A DNA stretch of 64,000 bases. It comes from Deuterostichococcus epilithicus (lineage: Eukaryota > Chlorophyta > Trebouxiophyceae > Prasiolales > Stichococcaceae). Positions 33,701 through 45,746 of this stretch are shown in pieces. Numbering within the stretch: position 1 is the stretch's first letter; each line of letters starts with the position of its first letter. The notes under the pieces are model-generated. The model was given only the letters and a program-made list of their open reading frames with translations. It did not search any database and had not been told where the DNA came from. The translations under genes and the position numbers were made by a program. Location: assembly GCA_033439295.1 (NCBI GenBank), contig JAVTLE010000010.1, positions 2,046,001 to 2,110,000 on the forward strand, in the 5' to 3' direction.

Positions 33701-34733
33701 GGTTTAACATTCAGAATTCAAAGCTGCAACACGCCGCAGAGTTACCCTTTCTTCTTTCTGGAAATATCTCCCGAGGCACAGGAGCACGCACGTAAATCAT
33801 CGTGCAGTAAGCATCCAGCACCGCACAGCAAAGCAACACCCCAGGGGAGCTGCAATGTCCAAAATCTCAACACACCTTCGTTGCAACTGCCCAGGTGCGT
33901 GGTGATGGTGGGCATGCCATACCCAAACCCCACCGATGCGGAGTTGCGGGAGCGGATGGCGTTCATGGATGCCGCGGCCACTCGTAGCAGCAGCGGGAGC
34001 GTCGGCGGCAGCAAAGCGGCGGCGGCGGCAGCGGCAGCAGGAAGCAGCGGCTCGTCGCCCGGGCAGCAGTATTACCAGGACCTGTGCATGAAGGTGGCAA
34101 ATCAATTCGATCTCTGTCGAAGTCTCTGCTGCGGACCTTCTACTAGGTTCATGAATGCCCGAAACCGCATCAGGCGCCTACCCCTGCTTGGTGCAGGCAT
34201 GCTGCCAGGGCGCCTGCTGGCAAACCGCGGGAGGCCTTGCAGTGCTGAGCATCGATGCGAGTCTTTCGCTGACATATTGACTTGCCGTGCGCTCGGCAGG
34301 CGGTGAACCAGTGCATCGGGCGGTGCATTCGGCACGCGGGCGACTACGCCGCGATCCTGCTGGCGGACTCGCGCTACGCCCCCGGCGGCCGCCTTGACGT
34401 CGGCCCCTGCCGGTGGGCGCGCCTTGCGGCTCCACGCATCATACCTGGCTGCCAATGACCTGCATGGGCCGCGCACCTGGACCCCGATATTTGGAAACTG
34501 GCATCTCACGACGACAGTGCGCAACCCGCTGCTGTCCGATGGGATCCGCACAGCTTTTGGTGCTTGCTCTTGCTGACCTGAGCTTCTCGAGGACCTTGGG
34601 CCTGAGCGTGCCAGCCGCACTGACTCGCAGGCACCTCCCCGGCTGGGTGCGAGATTCGCTCTTGCCAGCGCCGCGCTACGGCGATGCGCACGGCCGCCTG
34701 GTGCGGTTCTTCCACGGCTTGGCGCGGCAGTAG
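27740..34733 (+). CDS. DDX11: CHL1/DDX11-type Fe-S DNA helicase
   Basis: XPD-like superfamily 2 helicase acting in sister-chromatid cohesion and fork maintenance. Eighteen exons give 910 residues, close to human DDX11: 27740-27911, 28126-28257, 28465-28625, 28849-28964, 29141-29222, 29549-29656, 29882-30001, 30219-30431, 30990-31170, 31316-31502, 31681-31766, 32078-32229, 32476-32635, 32951-33063, 33267-33601, 33895-34093, 34300-34412, 34631-34733. The Q-motif region reads [14 protein letters not shown]. Walker A SPTGTGKT is split by the first intron. Motif Ia is FASRTHSQ. The four Fe-S cysteines lie in VLCVNEE, EKCLDL, GGCPYL and AVCPYY. The DEAH box is IVDEAHNLV. Motif V is [10 protein letters not shown] and motif VI is QCIGRCIRH. 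The starts of exons 5 and 8 could shift by a codon. A Gly-rich insert interrupts exon 15. The start at MSFIGDEW is the first in-frame ATG. Confidence 0.97.
30732..30910 (+). repeat. Two echoes of the start of CHL1 exon 30990-31170
   Basis: The exon contains GAGGCGCTGGGCATACGGCT then GGAGGGCGCGGTC. At about 30755-30780 and 30876-30910 the intron has GAGGCGCTGGGCATTCGACT and GAGGCGCTGGGCATTTGGCT, each followed by GAGGGCGC. The second copy matches about 30 of 33 bases. A short AAAC..GA/CG lead-in also recurs, so the unit is about 115-140 bases. Confidence 0.9.
33695..33706. repeat. Telomere-like ATTTAGGGTTTA in a CHL1 intron
   Basis: It lies within the intron between exons 33267-33601 and 33895-34093, about 95 bases from the donor. 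Unlike the POLE motifs it is not right beside a splice site. Confidence 0.75.
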
Positions 34734-36190
34734 CTCAACGGCTGCGCCAGTGTCGGTGCCAGCAGCAGCGGCGTCCTCTTAGATCATGCAACTTTGCAGA
34801 AGCGGGTTGTGGCGTGAGCAGGTATGGTAGCAGCGGCCTGAGCGCCTCGGTGGCCATACAATGTCAGCTGCTCAAGAAGGGGTGTACAGGCTATCATGAC
34901 GGCATGATCGAGGGCTTGACGAGTGGTATACATGGTTCTTGAGGTTGTTTGTGATTTCGGGTCGTTTCCATTTCAGGTGGATTCAGTACATGACCATGCA
35001 GGCAGGTCAGCGATGATGGTCACAAGCAAAGATTGTCACCAGCAAAAGCATCGCAACTCCTCTTCCTCTACAAACCAATAAGCGTCACTCGTCCGTTGGC
35101 AGGACAGCATGAGGAAGGGCCCCTGCCCGACTTCCTGCACCGTTCACAATGCCGGACTCGCAAATAATTTGTACTTGTACATCTAAACGAGTCCTTGTGT
35201 ATTGGCGGCAGGCACTTACTAAGGCCCAACCGCCCAGCCGGCATCGGCTTTGGGGTGAAAGCCCAAAGCGGACAAGGATGGCCTAGCTGCTCAATGCTCA
35301 ACACGGTGCTAGGCAGCTTTCATCTACACGTTAGGCAAGTGGAGCTTCAACGATTGATGCCGCCGGCTGAGCCGACGCCATCGAGCATCACACAGGCTGC
35401 CCATTTGCCATAACGGCATAATTGCTCATCCAACGTGCCACACATCTGTAACTTGCACCCGATCATGCGAGGCTGGTGCCATTGTCTCTGGGAGACCTTT
35501 GACAGGTGTTGATGACACCGTCGCCTGGTGCGCCACCGCTTGGTTTGTTCAGCCCCCAGTGCCGATTGGCGCATGCAACGCCAGCAGCCTCCTACCTTCG
35601 CACTGGCGGCGGTTGCCATGGCTTCCTTCCCGCTCATCACGGTGAGCTTCTTCGTCCGCCTGTGATATCTTTCTCTGGCTCCTGCTGCGTCTCGTGCATG
35701 TGTCGGGAGCAGGACCCGTGGCGGCCGCACCGTAAGTGCCGGTGCACAGGCCACCTCCCACACAGCATTGCGGCAACCATGTTGATACGCCTGATCTGCG
35801 CGGCAGGCGGCCCCATCACGTGCGCGGCCGCGCCCGCAGCGGTCCACTGTCCACCGCGCGGAGGCGTGCACAGGCCGGAGCTGCGCAAACGAACATGAGG
35901 CAAAATCTTACCACGAGTTGCATCTGGTGATATTTTCGATGTGCAGCTGCAGCAACGAAACTCAATACCGGATTGTGCAGGGCAAACTGAGGGTTGGCTG
36001 GGACCACTGCACTCTACCTGCTCTGCATACCTGCCGGCCTGCAACTCGGCAGCATGCCATGCCCCTGCCAAGTGAGTCTGCGGCATGCTTCACTTCGCCT
36101 GGCTGCAGGCTCACACATGCACATCTGCTTGCAACGCTCCTATTTGGTACGTATGAGCATGTCAGACACCCCGCTTTGGGCTGTGCTCAC
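34734..36190. other. Converging 3' flanks, no certain gene
   Basis: About 1.46 kb between the CHL1 stop and the last kinase exon I can place. Both 3' UTRs should be here. The kinase exon 36191-36320 ends with a phase 1 donor, so at least one more coding exon of that kinase is expected in this stretch. The open frames at 35347-35871 and 35506-35898 do not join it in phase. Confidence 0.5.
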
Positions 36191-39100
36191 ATGCGGAGGC
36201 GGTGTGGCGCTGCCGCCGAGGCGCCATCAGCTGCTCCAGGGTGGAGTCGCCCCCGCCGCTCTGCACAGCCAGCGCGGCGGCGGCCAGCGGCGGCCACGGC
36301 GCCACTGCTGCCTTGGACTCCTGCAGGCAGCTTCAGGGATGTGGCTGGAACGAGTACCGCGAATGCTGTGCTGCAGCCGGCAGCAACCTGTCATGCCTGG
36401 CAGAGCGCCTCGGTTTATTGTCCACTCAAGCAGCTTGCTCTCAGGCTGTATTCAGGTGGATGAGGTTGCGTGCAAGCAGCCGGGTGTCCGGCAAAATGAC
36501 CAGATCCCCATTCAATGTCATGTCTCCCGCAAGAGATGTCAGAGCGATACAGCAGCTTCATCCACCAGCGGCGTCATCCCAGACAGAACCACTTTATCAG
36601 CGATTTGCTTGCGGACAAGACAGTGCTGGTTGTACACATGTGAAACACGCAGAACGAGGAAACGAGGCCGCACGTGCAGGCGCTCGTTGACATCGACCAG
36701 CGCCGCCGGCATCTCGACCTGTGTCCAGGGGTGCGTTAACACCTCCGCCATCGTGATGCGTTTGTCCGGATTTGCCGTTAGCATCCGGTGCACCAGGTGC
36801 GCACACGAGCGCGACACCTGCGTATGAATGACATGGACGTAGTGTGAGGCAATTTAAACCTAACTGCATGGTGACCCACCATCAAATGCTGGGCGGCCGC
36901 ATCAGGAGCCGACCTCAGGGTGGAAGTGATGCAGTGTGAGACGCTACTGTATGCACGATGCAGGTGGCGTGGCCAGGAAATCGTCGATGGAACATCTAAA
37001 CTACACTAGACAAAGATTCGTTGATTCCATTTTGGCGGTGAGGGATCCCACATGTACTTCGCCATACGTGCCGCTTGTGACAAAGCAGCACAAGCAACTT
37101 ACACGCTCAATGCAAAGTTTGTGATCATCTGCACACGACGACGTGCTGCAGAGCAAGGCAAGAGACGAAAGGCTTGGAAGCAGCAGCGCACGCAGGAGGG
37201 CAGCAGCACAAAGTCGCCGGCCATGATGCGCGGGAACATGGCCTGCATGCGCTTGATGTCGGAGAGCCGTTCCTCCGCCGGCGTCAGAAACTGCGTGCAC
37301 ATTGCGCCACCAGTCGTCGGTGCAAGGGACCGCATCTCTTTGAATTTCAAGCCATGAATTGCCGAGCTGGCCACTGCAAACCAGCTTCAAGCTCGTGACT
37401 CGGCTGCAGCTGCTGTGCGGCTGCGGCAGACTCTGCCGCGAGGCGGTCGCGGCCGTCAGACGCTTACCACGGCACGCCCGGCAGGCGGTGCAATCCGGTA
37501 CCAGCAGTGCAGCACTTTGCAGCTCGACAAGAAGCAAGCACCACTATGTTTCAGACTGCGAAATGGGCCAGGCGCATGGCCAAAGGCAGAGGGAGATGTG
37601 AATCATTATCCAACCTACCGGGAAGGAGCCGCTCAAAAGCACATACAGGCACACGCCCAGACTCCACACGTCGGATGGTGGCCCGCTGTACCTCTGGGTA
37701 GATAGCACCTGCAGTGGTGTCGATGCTGAGCGTTCAGCATGCATTGACGGCTGCACAGCAGGTGCGTGGGTGCGTGCAAATATCACATGACTCCAGACGC
37801 ACAGCACGTCAGTCAACACNCCCCTCTTCAAACGAGGTTGCTGGCCTGCCTGCGGCCGCAACTCCCTGCAGCTAAAGGTGGCCCCGGATCGTGCTGTGAC
37901 GCTGGTCAGGGGCAAACACCCCATAGGTATGTATGACAGAGTGGTTGTCAAGCTCCACTTGACAAAGTCTTGAATCTTTGCTTTCAAGTCGTAAGGTGTA
38001 CCTCTGGTGCAATGTACTCTGGCGTGCCGCAGCCCGCCGCCGACCGCACCGGTCCCTGTCGCAGCCGTGCAAAGGCGAAATCTGTCAATGACGGCAGCGG
38101 CGCCGTCGCCAGCCCCTGTGCGACAGCCGTGACAGGACTCAGTCCATCTGTCAAATGAGGTAGACCCTCCACAAACCGCTTGTCCAGCTTGACAGGTAGT
38201 CGAGACAGCAGGGTGCGCAGTGGCCGTCCGTCATTCTCATCATGCGAGCTGGAAGGACCAGGCATTGTGGATGGCCTTTGCGGATGATGGATTGATGGGC
38301 GCACCTGATGCAGCAAGAAGTTGTCCAGCTTTACATCGTGGTGAGTGATGTCCAGCGATGCGCAGTATGCGATGGCGGAGGCCATGGCCTGGAAGAGCCT
38401 TCTTGCCTCGTCCTCGTCCACGGGGATGCCCTGCAGGTGCACATTGTACATCAGCGTCATGAGCATCTGAGATGCGGTGTGCCAGATGCAGCGCAAGCAT
38501 GTCAAAAGCACCCCTGAAGTGGCCATGTCATGCAATGCCTCCTGGCCTCCTGGACTGTTGCAGAGTGTATGCACTACACACCTGGCCGTTGAGCAGTTAT
38601 GCTGCTGAAGCCCAGAAGCGCGCAGCAACAACATCAACTCAGAGTGCAAATTCCACACTACTTATTTGCACACCTTTCTGTGGGCCATGTAGCCCGCCAT
38701 GTTGCCGCTGTCCGCATAGTCCATGACGATGCCCAGGTGCCCGGCTGCGCTGAACACCTCCTGCGGCACAGCAGGCATCCTGCTATGATATGTTGTCGGC
38801 AGACCACAAGAGCCAGGCTGCCAGCCGATCCGACCAGTACTGCATCTATGACTTCCCACCACACCAGCAGGCTCATATCAACGAGGCTCTGAAAAGATCA
38901 GCCCACCCGAGCGTTCACATCAAACCCTGTGTCCTGGTCCTAGCGGCCATCTCGGCAGTGGCTCTCGGGAATGGCCCGGTCTCAACTGCTGATGAGCATG
39001 TAGTGTAGACATCTGCCGCCATGCGTGCGCGCCTGCAGCTGTACGATGTGGGGGTGCTGCCGGCACCGGCGCTGGCACAGCAGCTCCGCCATGATAGCGC

Positions 39101-39605
39101 CGCCGTCGAGGTCCGTCTCATCAAGCTCAAGGAACTTGATGGCTACTTTCTGGCCCGTGTCCGTATTAAGCGCCAGCTGCACAAAGCTGGCGTTGCCCCT
39201 GCAGGAAGCCACATTCTGCCTCGGCCAAGGGACGCTGCCGAATGGAATAGCTAGGGGCATCCGAATAATCCAGCAGGGCCCAGAGTTTGGACATGAGCGA
39301 GGTTGGACCACAGAGTCGCGCACAGCGCGGCATGCAAGACCTGCACCAGCGGGATCTCTGCAGGGCCAGCGCATCGTCAGCATTCACCGCCGGCACTACC
39401 TGTGCAGGGTCTTCAGCTTGCTGTAGCGGCGGTGCCCATGCAGCGGCTCCAGCAGCAAGGGGTCGCATTTCGAGACAGCTGCTGTGGGACCGTCAAAACG
39501 CCATGCCGCTGCCGTTGCCTCATGTCGCGCTAACTGCCGCGCCAGCTGCGACTCCCTCGGCCCCAAGATATGCTCCGAGAGGCTGTGTGAGCGCGAGCTC
39601 GGCAT
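36191..39605 (-). CDS. Serine/threonine protein kinase, SnRK/CAMK-like, with DFA motif (3' end unresolved)
   Basis: Exons, 5' to 3': 39605-39400, 39198-39033, 38760-38674, 38430-38002, 37708-37619, 37290-37210, 36817-36674, 36320-36191, then at least one more. An N-terminal module ends GHRRYSKLKTLHR. The kinase fold shows a loop GNASFVQLA, VAIK with the ATP-binding Lys (QKVAIKFLE), a helix C Glu (IMAELL), hinge GIVMDYADSG, catalytic loop THHDVKLDN (Arg of HRD replaced by His; Asp, Lys and Asn kept), DFA in place of DFG, activation segment GTPEYIAPE, SDVWSLGVCLY and the final RITMAEVLTHPW. About 60 residues are inserted between the catalytic loop and DFA, in an uninterrupted frame. The C-tail has APWPPLAAAALA, shared with the neighbouring pseudokinase. 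Exon 2 ends at a CAG|GCGCGC donor. It may be active. The substrate is unknown. Confidence 0.85.
37820..37820. other. Undetermined base (N)
   Basis: A single ambiguous base in the kinase intron. A second one lies at 55407 in the MRE11 C-terminal region. Confidence 0.95.
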
Positions 39606-42266
39606 GCGGTCAGGCCCCTGCTGGCATTGCGCACACCGTTGAATGATTTAGCAATTGTTGGAAAGTTAAGCGCGCGCCTGGTGGATGTGTAAGTATGCAG
39701 ACACTCCTGAACCCCACAACCCTGCCTGAGCACAAGCAAGCAGAGAGTGGCAGACAAGTGACGGCGGCGCGCACGAAGCTGCAAAGCCGCGACCGCGGCA
39801 TCGCTGTCGCAGACGAGACGACGGCGGGAGGTATGAGACCTGCGTCATCGCCACGACGGCTATCCAGACCGTGTCGGAACCTGCAGGACGCGTTGCGTAC
39901 CACTGTATAATGTCAGCAGCCAATGGATACTTTTTCTATCTTGAGGTCTACCACCATTCAACATGCTCCTGATGCCGTCGTGCTCGCCGACCTCGTTCCT
40001 TGATTCGACTCGAGCCACGAGTTTGCTGCATGGTTCTGCGCAATGTACTTTGCAAAGGCGCAAGCCCTGACTTGCGCACGTGTGCAGATTTCACCACTTC
40101 GGTACAAGCAGTGAGCATAGAAAGCTTCTTCAAAGCTGCCTAAAACACCTCCTAGCCCATGGCATGCCGCCGTGTGACGCGACCGGCCTGGTCTATCGAG
40201 CGGCAGTACTTCCTGCTGACGGCATGGCCTTATTGCTATCTTGGGCGCCGCCCATTGCCTACGTATGCTGAGCATTGCGATCAGATAGCTCAAGTGGTAT
40301 TGCAAGCGGCATTATGGCCGACGACACGGCCCCCCCGCCGCGGACTGCACCCGCGCGACTGTCGCTCGAGTGTGATGATGTTGTACTGCTTGCAGCAGAC
40401 ATGGCAAACACTGCGCCAGATGAGCGCTTCAAGGCAATGCCAGACGCCTTGGGAGAATTAAAACAACTCAATAGTGTTTAATTTGGCTTCTCCACTGAGA
40501 TCCGTGTGTTGTGGCCAAGGACACGCACCCTCGGGCCTGCGTGCTCGTAGTAGTGCCGGGGCCCGCTTCGCCGCTGCTCAAGCGCCTGAGGGTTCCTGCC
40601 ACGGTCCACAACGCGTCCACGCTCTTAGCGCTATCAAAGGTGGAGAAGAGGCCTCCCGCAGGGGCTGCCTCCGCATCCCCTTTGGCGCCTGCCTTGCCGC
40701 CGCAGATGACCGGTAAATTCGGGTGAGACGCTAAGTCCCTGTCGACGCCAGGCGAAGCGCCACAAAACCAGCGCTGAAACAGCCTCATGCTGGCAACCAT
40801 CCACGCAACGACAGGCTGCCGCTTGCGCCAGAAGTCTCATGCACAGCGTACATTTGTGCACGTGCACGAATTTCATTGGATCGCGCGTATGTGTGTACTG
40901 CTTGCCTGTGCGTCCCTGCCTCCACCCGATTCCCAATGCTGGTATTTGCGGTGGCCTGGTCTCATCTTTCTCTCCGCTTGTCCCCACTTCTTGCATCAGC
41001 CCGATGGAGACGACCGCCAAAGTGCGGACGAGTGGAATGCACTCAAGCGGGTCGGTCATGCACGATCACAGTCAAGGAAATCAGCTGGATTGAGGCAGGG
41101 TCGAATCGGCAGTAGGTGTGCCCTGCAGCGAAGGGCAGCGTTCCACAGAACTCTTTACTGTCCACGCAACAATAGGCACGAACCGCAGAGCGCAGCGGGT
41201 GCGAATCCCAACCAACCGGGGTCGGCAAGGCATGGACAATGATCATCGATGGCATTATTGATTGGATTGCGTGAGGAGCGAGGTGATAAGCAGATTTGGG
41301 CGGACCGACTGGGAGGCTGAATCGCGGGTGTGCGGCAGTCGGTGTGCGCGGAAGCCTGCTGCGTGGTCTTGATTGTGCTGCCGGGCCTCAAAATACCACT
41401 CAGTGATGAAGGGTTCTTGATTGCAAAGCCACCCAGGTGGCTGTCGTGCATCGCCAGTAGTATTGGTGCGGTCAACTGTGTGCGTCATGGTCATGAATAG
41501 TCATTGAGGGACTGCTGCCTCAGGCGGCACTACTCACCCCTCAGTCAGCAATGTCGTATACACCAGTATCGGCCACACGTTCTTGCTGGCCCTCCATATG
41601 CAGAACCCTGACGAATCTATCGAAGGAAGCGGTCTACGGCGCGGCGAAGAGAAGCAGGACGGCGGAACACCTGCCGTCGTTGGCCTGTCGGCGCTGCATC
41701 CAATGCTGCTGCGCGCGGTCGAGGTTCAGTGCTCGTGGTCATCCTGGCGAGGGCGCACAGTGCATCACCTGGTAGACGCCATCTTAAGAAACATCGTGCC
41801 CATAAATTGTGAGACGGAGCTTCAATGAATAGTAGGTAGATGACGAGAGAGATGCTGGAGGTGTTGGAACAGTGTGTGGTCTTGATCAAGTTTGCAAGCG
41901 AGGAGGATTGCATAGGCGAAGCAGGAACCCAACAGGATGTCACAATATAGAAGCACCTTCCAGCTCTCGTTTTGACAGCTTTTGACTTGCACGCACAGCC
42001 GTTAGACTGGCCGGCATTGCTGAAACGACCGCTGGTGGCTGATTGGCGTGAGTGACAAGTCGTCAAGCGTAGCAGAACAGAGACCGCTGATGGATGAGGC
42101 AACGCAACCAGGCTCGCAGATGAGCTGCCGCTGCACTGTGTGAACCATTTTCGCACAAAATGGTTGAACAACAACAATCAATTGTGCGCTGAAGGATTCG
42201 AAGAAGGTTTAGAATACTGATGTCTATCTGATCCCCAAACCCAACACCAACGACACCCGGCCGTCG
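39606..42266. other. Stretch between two kinase genes, no certain gene
   Basis: About 2.7 kb containing the upstream region of the first kinase and the 3' flank of the second. A minus-strand frame at 40468-40800 encodes LFSTFDSAKSVDALWTVAGTLRRL and a plus-strand frame at 40313-40481 encodes MADDTAPPPRTAPARLSLEC. Both look somewhat coding-like, but neither has a recognised domain or a clear splice structure. The minus-strand one could be an upstream exon of the kinase at 39605. Confidence 0.4.
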
Positions 42267-45200
42267 CTACTGCCGTGATGCGGCGTCGCCGCCCAGCGAA
42301 TGCCGCCGCCACTCAGCCGCCGAAGACCCGTAGTCCAGTCGGGCCTCGCTGTTGACAAACCGCCAGCTGACGTCGCCGCTGCGGCCGCTGTGTGCCCGCT
42401 GCAGCTCCTCGCTGCCGCAGGCGAGACGGCGGCCGGACGGCGGGCGCGACGGCGACGTCGGCGGCATTCCTCCGCGTAGCACAAATTCCTGTAGCCGCTG
42501 CGGCCGGCCGGCGGTCTCGTCGCTTGCGGTGCGCCGCGCGACTTCGTGAACCCACCGCAGGTGCGGCCGCTGGACGTCCATCGAATGGCTGCCGCGACCG
42601 CCAATTGGCTGCCCCTGGCTGCGGCGCTTGATCCAGTCCAGGAGCTGCTCGTCCTGGCCGCCTGCAGGCCCACTGGAGGCGGCAGCGGCGGGGGCCGGCC
42701 CCGGGTTTGCTATGCCGCCTGCACCTTGCGTCGGCTCATCTGATGCCTGATCTGAGACGCCGAGGCCGAGGGGCGACAACTCCAGCGGCAGGCTGCTCTG
42801 CCGCTCGCTCGGTGCTGAGTACAGCGCATCATGGGTAGCGCCCAGGCTCGCTAGCTGGCATAGGCTGTCGGCCGTCTGTGGCGCTGCCAGAGCGATTGCT
42901 GCCAGCGGCGGCCATGCGGCGGCGTTTGGGGATTCTGCCAGGAGCTGCTCGTTGAAGCCCGCCAGTTCCGGGCTGAGGTCCTGCAAGACGTTTACAGTGC
43001 ATGTCAGCTGCGCGGCGTCAAGAGATTCGCATTCTTTCAAATGTCAAATGCCGCAGCGCTGCGGACAAGATTGATTCACACTCCTGAGGAAGCTGTCTCA
43101 AAGCAGGAAGCCATAGAAGATGAGCACTAACCTGGGTGTACCAAGGGTGGACAAACACGTTGGCGAGGTCTGTGCGCTGCCCCGGCGGTGTCGCCAGCAG
43201 CTTCGCCAGCAGGTCACGGCAGCCGGCGGCGATCTGCGGATGCAGTCAACGCTCAGCCGCAGGGCTGCGGACTTGCTGAGCATGCTCTCTCGAGGCGACC
43301 TGGGAAACTACCGAGTCTGCGCAGAGCTGGACCCGCTCACACAATGCTTTGCTGCAGAGCCGCATCGGGCAAGCCCATCGGCGCAAGGCAAGAGCGGCTG
43401 CACCTGGCGATACGTTCGCACATCAGGCTGGCGCGGCGACCCCTGACATGCCGGCTGAGGAGGCAGCCTAGAAGAAAGTAGATTCAACTCGGGGCTCACA
43501 TGTGGGTAGAAGTGCGGGGGGTAATCATGGGTAAACCGCCGAAACACGCCGCCGGAGCGACGCCGCGTGCTGCCGGCGGCTGCACTCGGCAAGCCCATCA
43601 GCAACGTGTACAGGCACATGCCCAGCGACCAGACGTCTGCGGCCGCGCGGTCCACCGTCTCGCCGCAGCGTGCCTGGAAAATGACGGGGACACGGCAGGG
43701 TGGAACTTGAGCAGAAAATTGAGGGGCTGGCCGTTCAAGCGGGGCTGGCAGAGTGCTATACACAAAGCCTTTCAGACGTGGCTCGCACGCACACACACTG
43801 GATTGCTGCCGGACCCGCAACAGCAGCCCTGTGTCCATTGATGGACAAGTCTTGAAGTCGGCCATGTGCCGCACCTCAGGCGCACAAAACTCCGAGTTCA
43901 GCGGCAGGGCTTTGGAGAAGGGCACCGCCGCCGCCGCCGCCGCTGCATCCGGCGACTGGGCCGCAGAGCACGCGAGTGCCGCACCACCAAATTCCATCAA
44001 CTTCACTGTGTACTTGCCGCCGCCCATGCTGGGCCTGCGTGCGAGGCTGGGCGGCGGAGGACTGGGGCGCAGCGCTTCGTGCGGTGCGGAGGCCGCGCCG
44101 CCGTCTCGGCCATCTGTAGGCATGATGTTGTGCAGTGAGGGGGTGCCAGAGAGCGTCAGAGAGTTTGGAGTTAAATTGAACAAACACGATCTGAAAGTTC
44201 TGCATGGCATTGTCACTGACCCGCCATGCATTGCCGTCTGGCCAAAAAAAAACCCCACAACCACCCGATCAGCTGACCCTGAACACGAGTCCAGCTTCAA
44301 CCAGGAGCAAGGGCGCAGGCTCCATGGCGGCTGCGTTGCCTGCCGAAACCGTGCACACAGGCGAGCGACCAGCGCAAACCCTGAAGCGCCGCAACTACGA
44401 GCAACACAGCCACAGCGGCGGGCCGCAGGAGGCAGCCACTTACCCGAGGCTTGCCGGCGCGGCGTGCTGCCGCTCGGCGCCCGCTCCAGCAGCCAGGCGC
44501 CCAGATCGAAGCCGCCAAGCGTGACACCACGGCGGTGGCAGAAATCCACCGCCACCGCCATCTGCTGGAACAGGGCGCGGGCCACAGGCTCCGCTGTGCC
44601 GCGAGCATGCTCCGGTTGCCGCTGCAGTTCGGACAGGCCGCCGCCGTCGGCATATTCGGTGGCGACTGCCAGGTAGCCGGGCGTCAGGAACACCTCCTAT
44701 GGGCAGCAGGGTTTCGAGGGTTGCCGGGGTCTGTATGCGGTGTTGTGGCGCCTGGATGTCAGGGCGCCAGTCTGTGCGAACTTCTGCTGTCTTGGCTTGG
44801 GCTCTCCCACTGCAGGCCAAGGTCCGCACTGGCAAATTTCAATGCGGCAGCAGCAACGACGGTGCGGCTGATTCCACCCATAAAAAGGTATCTGCAGCTG
44901 GATGACGTTGGGGTGCTGGCCGCAGGCGCGGTGCGACACCAGACGGCGCAACACCGCCGGCCCGTCCATGTTTTCGAGCTCCATGAAACGCACGGCGCTC
45001 CGTTCGCCAGTTCGGATGTTGAGCGCCAGCTGCACGAAATCGTAGGTGGTCACCCTGCAGCAGCAAGCGGCAGCGACTCAGCCGCAGCGTGTGTCAGCGT
45101 GTGTGTTGTTCTGGCTTTACGCAAACAGAGGGTGCCACGCCACATGCAGCAATGCTTGTTTCGCTGGTTTCGACGACTGTGAACGTGCCGAACCGACCCT

Positions 45201-45746
45201 GCTTCAGCGCATTCCACCTGTCCGCGCATAGGGGTTGCTCTCCACTGTTGCGGGGATAGTTGTGCAGCGATGCTGACACAGACATTATTGGCGCCTGATC
45301 AGGGGCTGTGCTGTGATCATAGGGCGTCTCGAGTGCGTGGCACAAGACAGCGCAGATGTACCATATCCAGCACCAGCGCTGCGCCCAGGTGTGCGCCCAG
45401 GTGTACGGACACAAGCGCGGCAGCCCACGAGCCAGCGCACTCACCGCTGCAAGTCTTTGAGCTTTCGATACCGCCTGTGTCCCGCAAGCGGCTCGACGAC
45501 GTCCGCCTTCTGAGCCCGCTGCAGCCGCTCCGCCTCATATTCCGCCGCCACTGCGCGGCGGGCAATGGCTGCCTCAGCCGCTGAATCCGGCCCGAGGGAC
45601 CGGGTGGCGGTGACTTCCAGGTCCTCCGCGCCGCCGGTCCCAGCGTTGCCCGAGGAAGACTGCCTGCTGCAGAACGACTGACGGCGGTCGGCGCTGCTCC
45701 TGGCAGCGCCATCGCTGCTGGCGGCCACTCCGAGGCTGCATTGCAT
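42267..45746 (-). CDS. Pseudokinase, tandem paralogue of the neighbouring kinase
   Basis: Seven exons give 648 residues: 45746-45445, 45054-44892, 44696-44444, 44113-43875, 43673-43500, 43233-43132, 42980-42267. The N-terminal module ends AGHRRYRKLKDLQR, like its neighbour. The kinase fold is kept (HPNVIQLQ, EYADGGGLSE, EFCAPE, ADVWSLGMCLYTLLMG, VFVHPW), but the catalytic parts are gone. The Gly loop is TTYDFVQLA. The VAIK Lys is Arg (SAVRF). The HRD loop is VTLGGFDLGAWLL, with neither catalytic Asp nor Asn. DFG is EFG. Several introns fall at the same sites as in the neighbour, which supports tandem duplication. The donor after exon 2 is CAG|ATACCT, neither GT nor GC. The long C-terminal exon (237 codons) shares AAWPPLAAIALA with the neighbour. 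A protein-binding regulator is a fair guess. An upstream exon may exist at 46255-46566. Confidence 0.85.

Noticed and set aside
35506-35898. Open frames beyond the last placed kinase exon
   Set aside because: None continues the phase 1 donor at 36191 without a stop, and none has a recognised domain.
40313-40481. Small plus-strand gene starting MADDTAPPPRT
   Set aside because: Short, single frame, with no homology and no flanking exons; kept only as a note in the gap entry.
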